A DNA stretch of 64,000 nucleotides, from the NCBI RefSeq assembly GCF_036013915.1, contig NZ_CP107899.1:1922001-1986000 (forward strand). The letters are read 5' to 3'. Within the stretch, counting starts at the first letter, position 1. Each line of letters starts with the position of its first letter. Below are positions 14,880 through 30,436 of the stretch, one piece after another. The stretch comes from Streptomyces sp. NBC_00464 (lineage in GTDB: Bacteria > Actinomycetota > Actinomycetes > Streptomycetales > Streptomycetaceae). A program made the translations under genes and the position numbers. A model generated the notes under the pieces. The model was given only the letters and a program-made list of their open reading frames with translations, was not told the origin of the DNA and did no database searches.

Positions 14880-16094
14880 GTGTTCTCACCGGCCCGCTGT
14901 CGCCACCTGCCCCGTCCCCACCGCAGCGACGTCCTCATCGCGGTCGTCGGGCTGCTCGGCGGGGCGGTCCTGTCCCTGCTCGGTCTGCACATGCAGAACG
15001 GCCGCCTCTTCGATGCGCCCTGGCTCGCGCTCATCCCGCTCACCGTGATGTCGGGGGTGGAGCTGCTGCGTCGTGGCGCACCACGGACGGCGCTGGTCAT
15101 CGGCACGCTGGCGCTGGTCGCGGACCAGTTCACACGCGGGAACCTGGCGACGGTGCTGATGTTCACCGACGTCATGTACGCGGCCGTGCTGTACGGAACC
15201 CCGGCGGCGGCCCGCCGGATCCCGGTGACCACCTTCCTGATCACGGTCGGGGTCACGATCGGTTTCCTGGCGTGGTTCCGCGACGCCGAGGCCCTGCTCG
15301 TCGGCATCGTCACGGGACTCGTCTCCTTCGTCCCCGCGCTCACCGGGGTCAGCGTCCGCAACCACCGCGACGCCGCGGAGACCGCCCGGCTGCGCGCCGA
15401 TCAGACCGCTCTGCTGGCCGAGATGGACCGCGCGCAGGCGGTGACCGCCGAACGCGCCCGGATGGCACGCGAACTGCACGACATGGTCGCCAACCACCTC
15501 TCCGCCATCGCCATCCACTCCACCGCCGCGCTCTCCATCAACGATCCGGCGACCTCCCACAACGCCCTCGGGGTCATCCGCGAGAACAGCGTCGACGGTC
15601 TGGCCGAAATGCGCCGTCTGATCGGGCTGTTGCGCACCGGCGCCGCGGACCTGGAGCCGAGCAGCTCGCCGACCCTCGGCTCGCTGGACAGCCTCATCGA
15701 GCAGCACCGTACGAACGCCGCCTCCAGCGGGCTGACCTGCACCGTGGACGACGCCCGCACCGACCCCGGCCGGCTGCCGGCCCCGGTCGAGCTGGCCGCG
15801 TACCGCATCGTCCAGGAGTCCCTCACGAACGCCCTCAAGCACGCCGCGCCCGGCCCGGTCACGGTGCGGCTGGGGCAGACGAAGGAGCGGCTGACGGTGG
15901 AGGTGGGCAGCGTCCTCGGGGACCGGCCGGGGCCGCGCGCCCCGGGTTCGGGGGCCGGTCTGATCGGGATGCGGGAGCGGGTCGCGCTGCTCGACGGGGA
16001 GTTCGAGGCGGGCCCCGTGCCCGTCGGGAACGGGACGAAGATCTGGCGTGTACGGGCTGAACTGCCCGTCGGGGAAGGGAAGATGAAGCCATGA
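14880..16094 (+). CDS. Two-component sensor histidine kinase (NarL-partner, HisKA_3)
   Basis: About 404 residues if started at the GTG at 14880; an in-frame GTG at 14865 or an ATG at 14790 are alternatives and none has a good ribosome-binding site. Five or six transmembrane helices form the N-terminal sensor. Then comes ERARMARELHDMVANHLS with the phosphoacceptor histidine, and the HATPase domain with RIVQESLTNALKHA (N box) and GAGLIGMRERVALLDG (G box). It phosphorylates the response regulator whose start overlaps its stop (ATGA at 16091). The sensor has no recognisable ligand domain, so the signal is probably membrane-borne. Confidence 0.9.
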   Translation: MFSPARCRHLPRPHRSDVLIAVVGLLGGAVLSLLGLHMQNGRLFDAPWLALIPLTVMSGVELLRRGAPRTALVIGTLALVADQFTRGNLATVLMFTDVMYAAVLYGTPAAARRIPVTTFLITVGVTIGFLAWFRDAEALLVGIVTGLVSFVPALTGVSVRNHRDAAETARLRADQTALLAEMDRAQAVTAERARMARELHDMVANHLSAIAIHSTAALSINDPATSHNALGVIRENSVDGLAEMRRLIGLLRTGAADLEPSSSPTLGSLDSLIEQHRTNAASSGLTCTVDDARTDPGRLPAPVELAAYRIVQESLTNALKHAAPGPVTVRLGQTKERLTVEVGSVLGDRPGPRAPGSGAGLIGMRERVALLDGEFEAGPVPVGNGTKIWRVRAELPVGEGKMKP

Positions 16095-16741
16095 CGATCC
16101 GGGTTCTGGTCGCCGAGGACCAGTCGGCCGTACGGGCGGGGCTCGTGCTCATCCTGGGCAGCGCACCGGACATCGAGGTCGTCGGGGAGGCCGGTGACGG
16201 CGAGGAGGCCGTCCGGCTGGCCCGCGAACTGCGCCCGGATCTGGTGCTGATGGACATCCAGATGCCCCGGCTGGACGGGGTGTCCGCGACGAAGCAGGTG
16301 GTCGCGGAGCGGCTGGCGGACGTGCTGGTGCTGACGACGTTCGACCTGGACGAGTACGTGTTCGGCGCGCTGCGGGCCGGGGCGTCGGGCTTTCTGCTGA
16401 AGGACACCGAGGCGCGCGGGCTGCTCGACGCGGTGCGCACGGTGGCGCGCGGCGAGGGGCTGATCGCTCCGTCGGTGACGCGCCGGCTGATCGCGGAGTT
16501 CGCCGGGACCGCGCCGCCCCGGCCGTCGGGGGGTGCCGGCACGACGGCCCTGGACGCGCTCACCCGGCGCGAGCGCGAGGTGCTCGGCTGCCTCGGGGAG
16601 GGCCTGTCGAACGCGGAGATCGCGGTGCGGCTCTCGATGGCCGAGGCGACGGTAAAGACGCACGTCAGCCGGTTGCTGGGGAAGCTGGAGCTGCGCAGCC
16701 GGGTCCAGGCGGCGGTGCTGGCACAGGAGTTGGGCGTCTGA
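16091..16741 (+). CDS. NarL/FixJ-family response regulator
   Basis: 216 residues. The receiver domain carries the acidic pair at E9-D10, the phosphorylation site D55 (LVLMDIQMPR) and the conserved lysine in GFLLKDT. The C-terminal LuxR-type helix-turn-helix is LTRREREVLGCLGEGLSNAEIA followed by VKTHVSRLLGKLELRSR. It is translationally coupled to the kinase at 14880 and surely its partner. The chitinase gene follows on the same strand but has its own DasR-type promoter; whether this regulator also acts there is unknown. In Streptomyces, two-component systems adjacent to chitinase genes sometimes regulate them (chiR/chiS). Confidence 0.95.
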   Translation: MTIRVLVAEDQSAVRAGLVLILGSAPDIEVVGEAGDGEEAVRLARELRPDLVLMDIQMPRLDGVSATKQVVAERLADVLVLTTFDLDEYVFGALRAGASGFLLKDTEARGLLDAVRTVARGEGLIAPSVTRRLIAEFAGTAPPRPSGGAGTTALDALTRREREVLGCLGEGLSNAEIAVRLSMAEATVKTHVSRLLGKLELRSRVQAAVLAQELGV

Positions 16742-16768
16742 GGTTTATCCGCGCCACACTCCGAACTT

Positions 16769-16810
16769 TGGTCTGGACCTCTTGACGATTGGTCCAGACC
16801 TTCCTAATCT
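16769..16810 (+). promoter_or_regulatory. chiC promoter with two DasR-like operators
   Basis: Two 12-base elements, TGGTCTGGACCT at 16769-16780 and TGGTCCAGACCT at 16790-16801, are spaced 21 bases apart. They match the direct repeats known in Streptomyces chitinase promoters and the core of the DasR responsive element (TGGTCTAGACCA). TTGACG at 16782-16787 and TAATCT at 16805-16810, separated by 17 bases, form a good vegetative promoter. The second operator fills the spacer and the first sits immediately upstream of the -35, so binding should block RNA polymerase. Confidence 0.85.
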
Positions 16811-16919
16811 CACCGAGCACACTGCGGTGAGCCCGCCATGACAAGGCGAGCTCAGGGCGGCGCAGGGTTTGCAGTCCACGGACCACCCCGTTTGTCCGGA
16901 CCTCACCCGAGGAGCACCG

Positions 16920-18791
<1,872 letters not shown>

Positions 18792-18830
18792 TCCCCACCG
18801 CACGGCTCATCGCGTAACCCCCGAAAAGCA

Positions 18831-18868
18831 CCGGGGAGACAGGTCCGCCCCCTGTCTCCCCGGTTTTT
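18831..18868 (+). terminator. Intrinsic terminator of chiC
   Basis: A perfect 13-bp stem, CCGGGGAGACAGG at 18831-18843 with CCTGTCTCCCCGG at 18851-18863, has a seven-base loop and is followed directly by TTTTT. A textbook factor-independent terminator about 40 bases after the chiC stop. Confidence 0.93.
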
Positions 18869-18892
18869 CGTCTCTGTTGTACGCGCCCGGCC

Positions 18893-19345
18893 TCAGGCCA
18901 CGTTCACCCTCTGACCGGGCGGCGCCGCCTCAAGCCAGGCGAGGAATCCGGTCAGGGCGTCCTCGCTCATCGCCAGCTCCAGGCGGGTCTCCCGGTGGAG
19001 ACAGCCGAGCACGACGGCGTCCGAAAGCAGTGCGAGCTCCTCCTCGCCCTCGGGCAGCCGGCGGGCGACCACCTCGATCGAGGAGCGCTCCAGCACCCGG
19101 CGCGGGCGCGGGGAGTAGCTGAAGACCCGGAACCAGTTCACCTTGTCGCCGCTGTACCGGGCGACTCCGTACACCCAGCCCTTGCCCGAGAGATCCGGCT
19201 CCACCGGAACATCCCAGCGCAGGCTGCAGTCGAAGGTCCCGCCGGAGCGCTGAATCAGCCGCCGGCGCAGACCGAAGACGAAGAGCCCCACCAGGACCAG
19301 TGCGACGACGAGCCCGCCCACCCACAGCGCGAGGACCATCTCCAC
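18893..19345 (-). CDS. DUF2550 family membrane-anchored protein
   Basis: 150 residues from the ATG at 19345, preceded by GAGGAGGTCGGTGG. An N-terminal transmembrane helix (LALWVGGLVVALVLVGLFVFG) is followed by a cytoplasmic domain with GGTFDCSLRW, KGWVYGVARYSGDKVNWFRVFSYSPRPRRVL, the DUF2550 hallmark. Family members are conserved across Actinobacteria immediately downstream of the ATP synthase operon, as here, but their role is not known. Separated from atpC by a terminator-like hairpin, so probably transcribed on its own or by read-through. Confidence 0.9.
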   Translation of the reverse strand: MEMVLALWVGGLVVALVLVGLFVFGLRRRLIQRSGGTFDCSLRWDVPVEPDLSGKGWVYGVARYSGDKVNWFRVFSYSPRPRRVLERSSIEVVARRLPEGEEELALLSDAVVLGCLHRETRLELAMSEDALTGFLAWLEAAPPGQRVNVA

Positions 19346-19405
19346 CGACCTCCTCGCGTCATCGAGTAAACGGATACCGCCCGAACTTCACCTGCACCTG
19401 CATCG

Positions 19406-19457
19406 CCTCAGCCGCGACACGGTCTGGAGGGGTCTCCAGCTCGGGCCGCGGCTGAGG
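19406..19457 (-). terminator. Terminator-like hairpin after atpC
   Basis: CCTCAGCCGCG at 19406-19416 pairs with CGCGGCTGAGG at 19447-19457 (11 bp), with an inner CTGGA/TCCAG stem. It begins about 20 bases past the atpC stop on the minus strand and lacks a clear T run. Likely end of the ATP synthase operon. Confidence 0.7.
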
Positions 19458-19479
19458 GTAAAGCCGTTTCGCGGGGTGA

Positions 19480-19854
19480 CTAGTGCACCGCCACCGCACG
19501 CAGTCGCACATCGGCGCGGCGCTCAGCAGCGCTGTCCGTGTCCGACTTCGCACGTTCGAACGCACGCTCCGCGCGCTCGACATCGATCTCGTCCGCCAGC
19601 TCGGCAATCTCCGCCAGCAGCGAGAGCTTGTCGTCGGCGAAGGAGATGAAACCGCCGTGCACAGCGGCGACGACAGTGCCGCCTTCGCTCGTACGGATCG
19701 TCACCGGGCCCGATTCCAGCACACCCAGAAGCGGCTGGTGACCGGGCATGACGCCGATGTCGCCGGACGTGGTACGTGCGACAACGAGGGTGGCCTCGCC
19801 GGACCAGACACTGCGGTCCGCGGCGACCAGCTCGACATGCAGCTCAGCAGCCAA
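19480..19854 (-). CDS. atpC: ATP synthase F1 epsilon subunit
   Basis: 124 residues, MAAELHVELVAADRSVWSGEA, the beta-sandwich domain of epsilon with GDIGVMPGHQPLLGVLESG, then a helical C-terminal part (LAEIAELADEIDVERAERAFERAK). Epsilon couples the rotor to the catalytic head and can inhibit hydrolysis. It is the last gene of the operon, 109 bases downstream of atpD, a longer gap than elsewhere in the cluster. Confidence 0.97.
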   Translation of the reverse strand: MAAELHVELVAADRSVWSGEATLVVARTTSGDIGVMPGHQPLLGVLESGPVTIRTSEGGTVVAAVHGGFISFADDKLSLLAEIAELADEIDVERAERAFERAKSDTDSAAERRADVRLRAVAVH

Positions 19855-19963
19855 GGGTGGCTCCTCGGGTCACCACCCGGCGGTCATGCCGGGTGTTGGG
19901 TCAATTCTACGGGGCGTGGTGAGGGGGGCGGGACACACCCACCCCCCTCGGTGAGCCGGAGGC

Positions 19964-22323
<2,360 letters not shown>

Positions 22324-22326
22324 CGA

Positions 22327-23898
22327 TCAGCCCTCGCCCAGGAGCTTGCCGTCCGAGGTCTCGAACTGCTGCTTGAAGGCGGCGATCGCGTCGGCGATCG
22401 ACTGCAGCGTGTCGTCGGACATCTTGCCGCCCTCGGCGATGCTGGTCAGGAGGTCCTTGCGCTCACGGCGCAGGTACTCCAGCAGCTCGGCCTCGAAGCG
22501 ACGGATGTCCTCGACCGGGACGTCGTCCATCTTGCCCGTGGTGCCGGCCCAGACGGAGACGACCTGCTCCTCCATCGGGAACGGGGCGTACTGCGCCTGC
22601 TTCAGCAGCTCGACCATGCGCTTACCGCGCTCCAGCGACGCCTTGGAGGCCGCGTCCAGGTCGGAACCGAAGGCGGCGAACGCCTCCAGCTCGCGGTACT
22701 GGGCGAGGTCCACGCGCAGTCGGCCGGAAACCTGCTTCATGGCCTTGTGCTGGGCGGAGCCACCGACTCGGGAGACCGAGATACCGACGTTGAGCGCCGG
22801 ACGCTGACCCGCGTTGAACAGGTCGGACTCCAGGAAGCACTGGCCGTCGGTGATGGAGATGACGTTGGTCGGGATGAACGCCGACACGTCGTTCGCCTTG
22901 GTCTCGACGATCGGGAGGCCCGTCATCGAACCGGCGCCCATCTCGTCGGAGAGCTTGGCGCAGCGCTCCAGCAGACGCGAGTGCAGGTAGAAGACGTCGC
23001 CCGGGTAGGCCTCACGGCCCGGCGGACGGCGCAGCAGAAGCGACACGGCGCGGTAGGCGTCGGCCTGCTTCGAAAGGTCATCGAAGATGATCAGAACGTG
23101 CTTGCCGGCGTACATCCAGTGCTGGCCGATGGCCGAACCGGTGTAGGGCGCCAGGTACTTGAAGCCGGCCGGGTCGGACGCCGGGGCGGCGACGATGGTC
23201 GTGTACTCGAGCGCGCCGGCCTCTTCCAGGGCACCTCGCACGGAGGCGATGGTGGAGCCCTTCTGACCGATGGCGACGTAGATGCAGCGCACCTGCTTGT
23301 TCACGTCGCCCGAGCGCCAGTTGTCGCGCTGGTTGATGATCGTGTCGACGGCCAGCGCGGTCTTACCCGTCTGACGGTCGCCGATGATCAGCTGACGCTG
23401 GCCGCGGCCGATCGGCACCATGGCGTCGACGGCCTTGTAGCCGGTCTGCATCGGCTCGTGCACCGACTTGCGGACCATGACGCCAGGGGCCTGCAGTTCG
23501 AGGGCGCGACGGCCTTCGGTCGCGATCTCGCCGAGACCGTCGATCGGGTTGCCGAGCGGGTCGACGACGCGGCCGAGGTAACCCTCGCCGACGCCGACGG
23601 AGAGCACCTCACCGGTGCGCTGCACCGGCTGGCCCTCCTCGATTCCGCTGAACTCGCCGAGGACGATCGCACCGATCTCGCGCTCTTCGAGGTTGAGGGC
23701 GAGACCGAGGGTTCCGTCCTCGAACTTCAGCAGTTCGTTCGCCATGGCGGAGGGCAGGCCCTCCACCTTTGCGATGCCGTCGCCGGCAACGCTGACCGTA
23801 CCGACCTCCTCGCGCGAGGCCGCGTCCGGCTGGTACGACTGGACAAAGTTCTCCAGTGCGTCCCGGATCTCCTCCGGCCGGATCGTGAGCTCCGCCAT
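22327..23898 (-). CDS. atpA: ATP synthase F1 alpha subunit
   Basis: 523 residues from the ATG at 23898 ([19 protein letters not shown]). Non-catalytic nucleotide-binding subunit: Walker [14 protein letters not shown], then [11 protein letters not shown] and the [11 protein letters not shown] motif. The open frame continues upstream for 29 codons through a palindrome; that extension is not part of the protein because the conserved alpha N-terminus begins at MAEL. Confidence 0.98.
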   Translation of the reverse strand: MAELTIRPEEIRDALENFVQSYQPDAASREEVGTVSVAGDGIAKVEGLPSAMANELLKFEDGTLGLALNLEEREIGAIVLGEFSGIEEGQPVQRTGEVLSVGVGEGYLGRVVDPLGNPIDGLGEIATEGRRALELQAPGVMVRKSVHEPMQTGYKAVDAMVPIGRGQRQLIIGDRQTGKTALAVDTIINQRDNWRSGDVNKQVRCIYVAIGQKGSTIASVRGALEEAGALEYTTIVAAPASDPAGFKYLAPYTGSAIGQHWMYAGKHVLIIFDDLSKQADAYRAVSLLLRRPPGREAYPGDVFYLHSRLLERCAKLSDEMGAGSMTGLPIVETKANDVSAFIPTNVISITDGQCFLESDLFNAGQRPALNVGISVSRVGGSAQHKAMKQVSGRLRVDLAQYRELEAFAAFGSDLDAASKASLERGKRMVELLKQAQYAPFPMEEQVVSVWAGTTGKMDDVPVEDIRRFEAELLEYLRRERKDLLTSIAEGGKMSDDTLQSIADAIAAFKQQFETSDGKLLGEG

Positions 23899-23945
23899 CT
23901 GGGTTCCCTGCTCTCCTTGTTGGGCCCGAAGTTTCTTAAGGGGGT

Positions 23946-23963
23946 CTGGGGGCCGACCCCCAG
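23946..23963 (-). other. Hairpin inside the atp operon (atpH-atpA spacer)
   Basis: CTGGGGG at 23946-23952, loop CCGA and CCCCCAG at 23957-23963 form a perfect 7-bp hairpin in the 140-base spacer between atpH and atpA, the longest gap inside the F1 part of the operon. On the minus strand it would form in the mRNA about 50 bases before the atpA start. Confidence 0.6.
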
Positions 23964-24038
23964 GAATCTTCTGCAATTTCTGCACGGCCCAACCGGGCCG
24001 CTGGTCTTGCTCTGTTCTGTTTGGTACGCCGCGCGAGG

Positions 24039-24854
24039 TCAGCCGGCCATGCGACGGGTCGCCTCGTCGAGGCGCTCCGCGATGCTGCCGTTGATGACCT
24101 CGTCGCCGACCCGCACCACGATCCCGCCGAGGACCTCGGGGTCCACGTCGAGGCTCAGGTGCATCTGCCGGCCGTAGATCTTCGCCAGGGCGGCGCCGAG
24201 ACGCTGCTTCTGCCGGTCACTGAGCGGCACGGCCGAGGTGACGACCGCCACCACGCGGTCCCGGCGGTCCGCGGCGAGCTTGGAGAGGGACTCGAGTCCC
24301 GCTTCCAGGCTACGTCCCCGGGGCTGGGTGACAAGCCGCACGACGATGCGCTCGGTGGTGGGCCGCGCCTTTCCGCCGAGCAGGCTGCGGAGCAGCTCGC
24401 CCTTGGCGGCGGGGGTCGCGGTCCGGCTGGTGAGCGCGGAGCGCAGCTCGGGGTCCGAGGCCACGATCCGGCCGAACCGGAACAGCTCGTCCTCGACGTC
24501 GTCGAGGTCTCCGCTGCGCTGGGCGGCGGTGAGGTCGGCGATGTTCGCCAGTTCCTCGACCGAGTCGACCAGGTCACGCGACTGCGACCAGCGCGAGCGG
24601 ACCATGCCGGAGACCAGGTCGACGGCTTCGCCGCCCACCTGACCGCTCAGCAGCCGTCCGGCCAGCTCGGCCCTGGCCTCGCCGGCCTGCGCCGGGTCGG
24701 TCAGGACCCGGCGCAGCGACACCTCGCGGTGCAGCAGCGCCGTGACGCCGGCCAGGTCCTCGGCGAGCTTCGCCGCGTCGACCGACGTGTTGTCGGTCAG
24801 CGCGTCGAGACGCTCGCGTGCGGCAGCCAGTGCCTCGCGGCTCGCGCTGTTCAT
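24039..24854 (-). CDS. atpH: ATP synthase F1 delta subunit
   Basis: 271 residues, the long actinobacterial form (E. coli delta has 177), with an extra N-terminal helical region ([20 protein letters not shown]) before the OSCP/delta domain. The C-terminal signature [26 protein letters not shown] is canonical. Delta ties the F1 head to the peripheral stalk. The start overlaps the atpF stop by four bases. Confidence 0.97.
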   Translation of the reverse strand: MNSASREALAAARERLDALTDNTSVDAAKLAEDLAGVTALLHREVSLRRVLTDPAQAGEARAELAGRLLSGQVGGEAVDLVSGMVRSRWSQSRDLVDSVEELANIADLTAAQRSGDLDDVEDELFRFGRIVASDPELRSALTSRTATPAAKGELLRSLLGGKARPTTERIVVRLVTQPRGRSLEAGLESLSKLAADRRDRVVAVVTSAVPLSDRQKQRLGAALAKIYGRQMHLSLDVDPEVLGGIVVRVGDEVINGSIAERLDEATRRMAG

Positions 24855-25396
24855 CGGACTGCCTCGGCCTTCGCCTCGAGCTCGTCGAGGAACCGGTCGA
24901 CGGTGCCGCTCTGCCGGGCGTGGTCCTCAAGGGACTCGCCGACGAGCTTGCCGGCCAGGTCGGTGGCGAGCTTGCCCACGTCCTGACGCAGCGCGGACGC
25001 CGCGGCCTTGCGGTCGGCCTCGATCTGGGCGTGACCGGCAGCGACGATCTCCTCGCGCTGCCGCTGGCCTTCCGCCCTCATCTCCTGCAGGATCACGGCG
25101 CCCTGCTCCTGCGCGTCCTGGCGCATACGAGCGGCTTCGTGGCGGGCCTCGGCGAGCTGAGCCTTGTACTGCTCAAGAACGCTCTGGGCCTCGGTCTGGG
25201 CCGCATCGGCCTTTTCGATACCGCCTTCGATGGCCTCGCGGCGCTCTTCCAGAACCTTGTTGATGTTCGGGAGGAGCTTCTTGGCGAGGAAGCCGAAGAC
25301 GATGACGAAAGCGATGAGGCCAATGACGAGCTCAGGGATCGGCGGGATGAGCGGGTTCTCCTGCTCCTCCGCCGCGAGCTGAACCAGGGGGTTCAC
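24851..25396 (-). CDS. atpF: ATP synthase Fo b subunit
   Basis: 181 residues: a short N-terminal segment, one transmembrane helix (LVIGLIAFVIVFGFLAKKLLP, about residues 23-43), then a long Ala/Glu/Gln/Arg-rich helix that dimerises into the peripheral stalk. It holds delta and alpha/beta still against the rotor. Located 37 bases downstream of atpE and overlapping atpH. Confidence 0.97.
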   Translation of the reverse strand: MNPLVQLAAEEQENPLIPPIPELVIGLIAFVIVFGFLAKKLLPNINKVLEERREAIEGGIEKADAAQTEAQSVLEQYKAQLAEARHEAARMRQDAQEQGAVILQEMRAEGQRQREEIVAAGHAQIEADRKAAASALRQDVGKLATDLAGKLVGESLEDHARQSGTVDRFLDELEAKAEAVR

Positions 25397-25433
25397 GTCA
25401 GTGCCTTCCGTCGAATGGGCTGTTCGCGACCGG

Positions 25434-26571
<1,138 letters not shown>

Positions 26572-26797
26572 CGCGGGCTCCTTCAGCGTGGCGCATAGGT
26601 ACGGCAACCTCGTTGTGTCGGCGCGGCGCGCAGCCGCGGTTCGGCACTGGACTGGTGTTTCGGATGTGTGAGCGGCAGTCAGGCATGTGAGCCTCGCGAT
26701 TGTGCAGGCGTCAGCTCACATGCCCGCGCCCGCAGTGCCGCAGTTGGAACCGGACGATAGCAGGGTCGCGAACCTGCACTTATTCCGCCCCTACCCT

Positions 26798-27235
26798 TCA
26801 CGCTGCGGACCCCGGCTTTTTGGGCTTTTCGTCCTTGTCGGACTCGGGTTCCACGTAAAGGATCTTGGCCTTCATGTGCGCACGCGCCTGTGCGCCGATC
26901 CACACGAGTGTCGTCACGACCAGAGTGATCGCGAAGGCCTTCGGGTTGAACAGCGAGGTGTTCTTGAATACGGCGACGAAGATGAACAGCAGCAGGAGTT
27001 GCGCCGTGTACAGCGCGAGACCCATCGCCTGGAACAGGTGGGGCATGGACCGGGCGGTCCGTTGCAGGACCACCAGTCCGATCCCCATGAAGAGGATGAC
27101 CACGATCGTCGCAACGATCGCGCCCAGGGCTCCCTTGCCACCGGCGACGCCAGCGCTGATCGCTGCGGCGACTGCGCCGGCGACAGCGGTGGGTACGGCG
27201 GTCTGGAGGAGAGTCCGGACGTCGTTGGACGGCAT
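26798..27235 (-). CDS. atpI: ATP synthase I protein (AtpI-like)
   Basis: 145 residues from the ATG at 27235. Four transmembrane helices (AVAGAVAAAISAGVAG, ALGAIVATIVVILFMGIGLVVL, LALYTAQLLLLFIFVAVF, AFAITLVVTTLVWIGAQ) and a charged Lys/Glu/Asp C-terminus. It is first in the atp operon, as in most bacteria, where AtpI assists assembly of the c ring or Mg2+ supply; it is not part of the finished enzyme. The operon promoter must lie in the 27236-27494 gap. Confidence 0.9.
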   Translation of the reverse strand: MPSNDVRTLLQTAVPTAVAGAVAAAISAGVAGGKGALGAIVATIVVILFMGIGLVVLQRTARSMPHLFQAMGLALYTAQLLLLFIFVAVFKNTSLFNPKAFAITLVVTTLVWIGAQARAHMKAKILYVEPESDKDEKPKKPGSAA

Positions 27236-27410
27236 GGCGGCAGCTCCGCTTGCTGGGGGTGGGCAGTGTGTCGTCATGGACGAGCGTAGGCCCGGTCCGA
27301 GTCGATGCCTCGGGACCAAGGGACCGTGCTACTCAGGTCCTTCGGCTCTGTCACCGGGTTCGTGAACGGTATCACAAACTATTTGATGAGGTCTTTACCT
27401 AGAAAGTGTG

Positions 27411-27452
27411 CTTGCTGTCACACGTGAGAGCTAATCAGCGCGTGTGAGCAAG
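27411..27452. terminator. Hairpin between glycosyltransferase gene and atp operon
   Basis: CTTGCT-GT-CACACG at 27411-27424 pairs with CGTGTGAGCAAG at 27441-27452, 12 pairs with a two-base bulge, in a relatively AT-rich stretch. On the minus strand it starts about 45 bases beyond the glycosyltransferase stop. It also contains the near-palindrome TCACACGTGAGA (27418-27429). It could terminate the upstream gene or be part of the atp promoter region; I cannot decide which. Confidence 0.45.
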
Positions 27453-27494
27453 ACAACTCAATGACTTGTCTGGTATTGCCCCTTGATGACCGGA

Positions 27495-28868
27495 TCAACG
27501 ACGCGTCGAATCGGCCTTGCGCCGGTCCGCGAAGCGCGAACGGTGGCCGATCGCCGTCGCCCCGTTGGCGCCGGACACCCCCGCGGCGATCGGGGCCTGC
27601 GGGGCGGCCTCGTGCCCATTCTGCCCCATCTGATCGTCCAGGGGCTCCTGTTGGCCCTGCAGCCCTTGCGACAGCTCCGCCCCGGGGTCCGCCTCGCGGC
27701 GGCGCCGACGGTACCGAGGCGGTACGACGCGTTCCGCCCAGCGGGGGGCGCGCGGCGTGAACCGGGGCATCAGCAGCAGGATCAGTCCGAGCGCGCTCAG
27801 CCCCACGATCAGGAGCACGATCCACATCGACGTCGAGTGCACCGAGTAGCCGACCGCACCGAAGGCGATCAGCGCCGACCAGAAGTACATGATCAGCACC
27901 GACCGGCTGTGCGAATGGCCGATCTCCAGCAGCCGGTGGTGCAGATGGCCGCGGTCCGCGGCGAACGGCGACTGGCCGTTCCACGTACGCCGCACGATCG
28001 CCAGCACCAGGTCGGCGGCCGGGATCGCGATGATCGTCAGCGGCAGGAGCAGCGGGATGAAGACCGGCAGCATCGCGTGGGTCGCCTGCCGCTCGCTTCC
28101 CGCGAAGAGCTTCATCGCGTCCGGGTCGACCTGTCCGGTGACGGAGATCGCACCGGCGGCGAGGACCAGACCGATCAGCATCGACCCGGAGTCCCCCATG
28201 AAGATCCTCGCGGGATGCATGTTGTGCGGCAGGAAGCCGAGGCACATGCCCATGAGGATCGCGGTGAAGAGCGTCGCGGGGGCGGCCGCCTCGATCCCGT
28301 ACCCGTACCAGAGACGGTAGGTGTAGAGGAAGAGCGCGGCCGCGGCGATGCACACCATGCCGGCCGCCAGGCCGTCCAGACCGTCGACGAAGTTGACCGC
28401 GTTGATGGTGATCACGACAAGCGCGACGGTCAGCAGCGTGCCCTGCCACTGGGTGAGCGGGACCGTGCCGACGCCCGGGATCGGCAGCCACAGGATCGTG
28501 AGGCCCTGGAGCACCATGACCGCCGCGGCGATCATCTGGCCGCCCAGCTTGATCAGGGCGTCGATCTCGAACTTGTCGTCCAGGACGCCGATCAGCCAGA
28601 TCAGCGCCGCCCCGGAGAGCAGCGCCCGCGGTTCGTTGGAGAGCTCGAAGACGCCGTCGAGGTTGGACAGGTGATCGGCGACGATCAGTCCCGCACAGAG
28701 CCCGCCGAACATGGCGATGCCACCGAGCCTCGGTGTCGGTTCTCGGTGGACGTCACGTGCACGGATCGCGGGCATCGCCCCGACCGCGATGGCGAACTTA
28801 CGCACCGGGCCGGTGAGCAGATACGTCACCGCGGCCGTGACACAGAGCGTCAGCAAGTAATCACGCAC
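27495..28868 (-). CDS. WecA/TagO-like undecaprenyl-phosphate sugar-phosphate transferase (MraY family)
   Basis: The GTG at 28868 gives 457 residues starting VRDYLLTLCVTAAVTYLLT; an ATG four codons earlier is the alternative. About 11 transmembrane helices. Family motifs: DVHREPTPRLGGIAMF, IGVLDDKFEID with the Mg-binding aspartates, NAVNFVDGLDGLAAG, RIFMGDSGSMLIG, and the HLHHRLLEIGHSH histidine motif that separates WecA/TagO-type enzymes from MraY itself. It transfers a HexNAc-1-phosphate to undecaprenyl phosphate to start a wall polymer. The last 100 residues are a disordered cytoplasmic tail. It is transcribed toward atpI and may share a transcript, although a hairpin lies between them. Confidence 0.93.
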   Translation of the reverse strand: MRDYLLTLCVTAAVTYLLTGPVRKFAIAVGAMPAIRARDVHREPTPRLGGIAMFGGLCAGLIVADHLSNLDGVFELSNEPRALLSGAALIWLIGVLDDKFEIDALIKLGGQMIAAAVMVLQGLTILWLPIPGVGTVPLTQWQGTLLTVALVVITINAVNFVDGLDGLAAGMVCIAAAALFLYTYRLWYGYGIEAAAPATLFTAILMGMCLGFLPHNMHPARIFMGDSGSMLIGLVLAAGAISVTGQVDPDAMKLFAGSERQATHAMLPVFIPLLLPLTIIAIPAADLVLAIVRRTWNGQSPFAADRGHLHHRLLEIGHSHSRSVLIMYFWSALIAFGAVGYSVHSTSMWIVLLIVGLSALGLILLLMPRFTPRAPRWAERVVPPRYRRRRREADPGAELSQGLQGQQEPLDDQMGQNGHEAAPQAPIAAGVSGANGATAIGHRSRFADRRKADSTRR

Positions 28869-28996
28869 GGGCTGCCCCATAAATGTCGCCGGCCATCTCA
28901 GCCCACACCTTAACTAGGTCGGCCTCATGGTTGAGGACACAGAGCTCCCCGCGATGGTTGCACAGGCTGCCACCATTGCGGACATCAGATGTCATT

Positions 28997-30256
<1,260 letters not shown>

Positions 30257-30436
30257 CGAGGGCTCCGGGCCTGGGGAGGGGAACGCCTGGGGAGGGGGCG
30301 TCAGCTCCAATGTAGGCCCGTGGTGGGTCTGCTGCCCGCTGTCGCGGGCCGTGGCGCACCCGTCCGGGCCGGCCGGGCGCGGTCCTCCCTGTACGGCCGT
30401 CAGCGCGACGCGGACGGCCCCTCGGGCGTCAGCCGT

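Noticed and set aside
24039..24854. AtpH of 271 residues considered as a fusion protein
   Set aside because: Long delta subunits with an extra N-terminal helical part are normal in Actinobacteria.
26572..26797. Possible small gene between atpI and atpB
   Set aside because: Short frames exist but none has a ribosome-binding site and conserved character; the 226 bases look like a plain spacer.
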